A DNA stretch of 21,031 nucleotides, taken from positions 1 through 21,031 of the forward strand of contig WION01000760.1 in NCBI GenBank assembly GCA_015039365.1, given 5' to 3'. Below the pieces are notes generated by a model. The model had not been told where the DNA came from and did not search any database. It was given only the letters and a program-made list of their open reading frames with translations. Each line of letters starts with the position of its first letter. Positions within the stretch are counted from its first letter, which is position 1. Origin of the DNA: Amanita rubescens. Lineage: Eukaryota; Basidiomycota; Agaricomycetes; Agaricales; Amanitaceae. Both the position numbers and the translations under genes were made by a program. Below are positions 20,985 through 21,031 of the stretch, in pieces.

Positions 20985-21031
20985 CGCTAAGTTATTTATT
21001 AGCTTTCAAAAGGGTAGTCAATTTATCATTT
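20985..21031 (-). mobile_element. Edge of the internal region of the minus-strand element
   Basis: Only 47 bp are in view, AT-rich and too short for a domain. They are assigned by their position next to the polypurine tract. Confidence 0.4.

Overview
The window looks like nuclear DNA of a basidiomycete (Agaricomycete) fungus. It has 48-93 nt GT-AG introns, a WDR5/Swd3 gene with seven such introns, a GRAM-TBC-EF-hand Rab-GAP of the Gyp2/Mdr1 type, a C2H2 regulator with tandem Msn2-like fingers, a NACHT (STAND/NLR) gene and many LTR retrotransposons. About half of it is mobile or repetitive.

Layout. 1-2597: the 3' end of a plus-strand LTR element (an unrecognised ORF, polypurine tract, 421-bp LTR) that landed in the reverse transcriptase gene of an older minus-strand Ty3/gypsy element (2598-6188). 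The older element keeps gag, protease and part of RT, and carries a textbook -1 frameshift signal between gag and pol. 6190-6548: a short repeat ending in poly(A) on the minus strand, split by a 174-bp insertion with a tRNA-like core. 6549-8080: CpG-free sequence with decayed ORFs. 8081-9408: a 20-bp minisatellite. 9899-11364: an apparently intact WDR5/Swd3 gene. 11476-12661: a rearranged zinc-finger gene with a probable internal inversion and a 77-bp duplication. 12662-14475: a GRAM-TBC pseudogene that still shows its old introns, including a 5-nt exon. 14546-19733: a NACHT gene. 19674-20130: a second copy of the poly(A) repeat joined to two WD40 repeats on the minus strand. 20131-21031: an 846-bp LTR and the edge of another retroelement on the minus strand.

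Main discovery candidate. After its large NACHT exon, the NACHT gene runs through about 3.3 kb (16193-19533) in which acceptor AG and donor GT sites are spaced exactly three bases apart, 45 times in succession (AG-NNN-GT). The segments between them are 55-75 nt except the last (127 nt). The middle 28 or so units form a 71-bp tandem array. The outer 16-17 units are unrelated in sequence but keep the same architecture, often with CTAAC/CTAAT/CTGAY branch sites. All 45 triplets are sense codons in one phase. That phase agrees with the NACHT exon and with a 75-nt downstream exon resembling the linker of fungal NACHT-WD40 proteins. The simplest reading is a gene read one codon per exon through 46 or more consecutive introns. 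This comes from sequence reading only and needs transcripts to confirm it.

The NACHT gene is cut off on its 3' side by the poly(A) repeat, and a WD40 fragment of the kind expected in such a protein lies just beyond on the opposite strand. From about 15775 to 19970 I see a single CpG, in contrast with the CpG-rich genes to the left.
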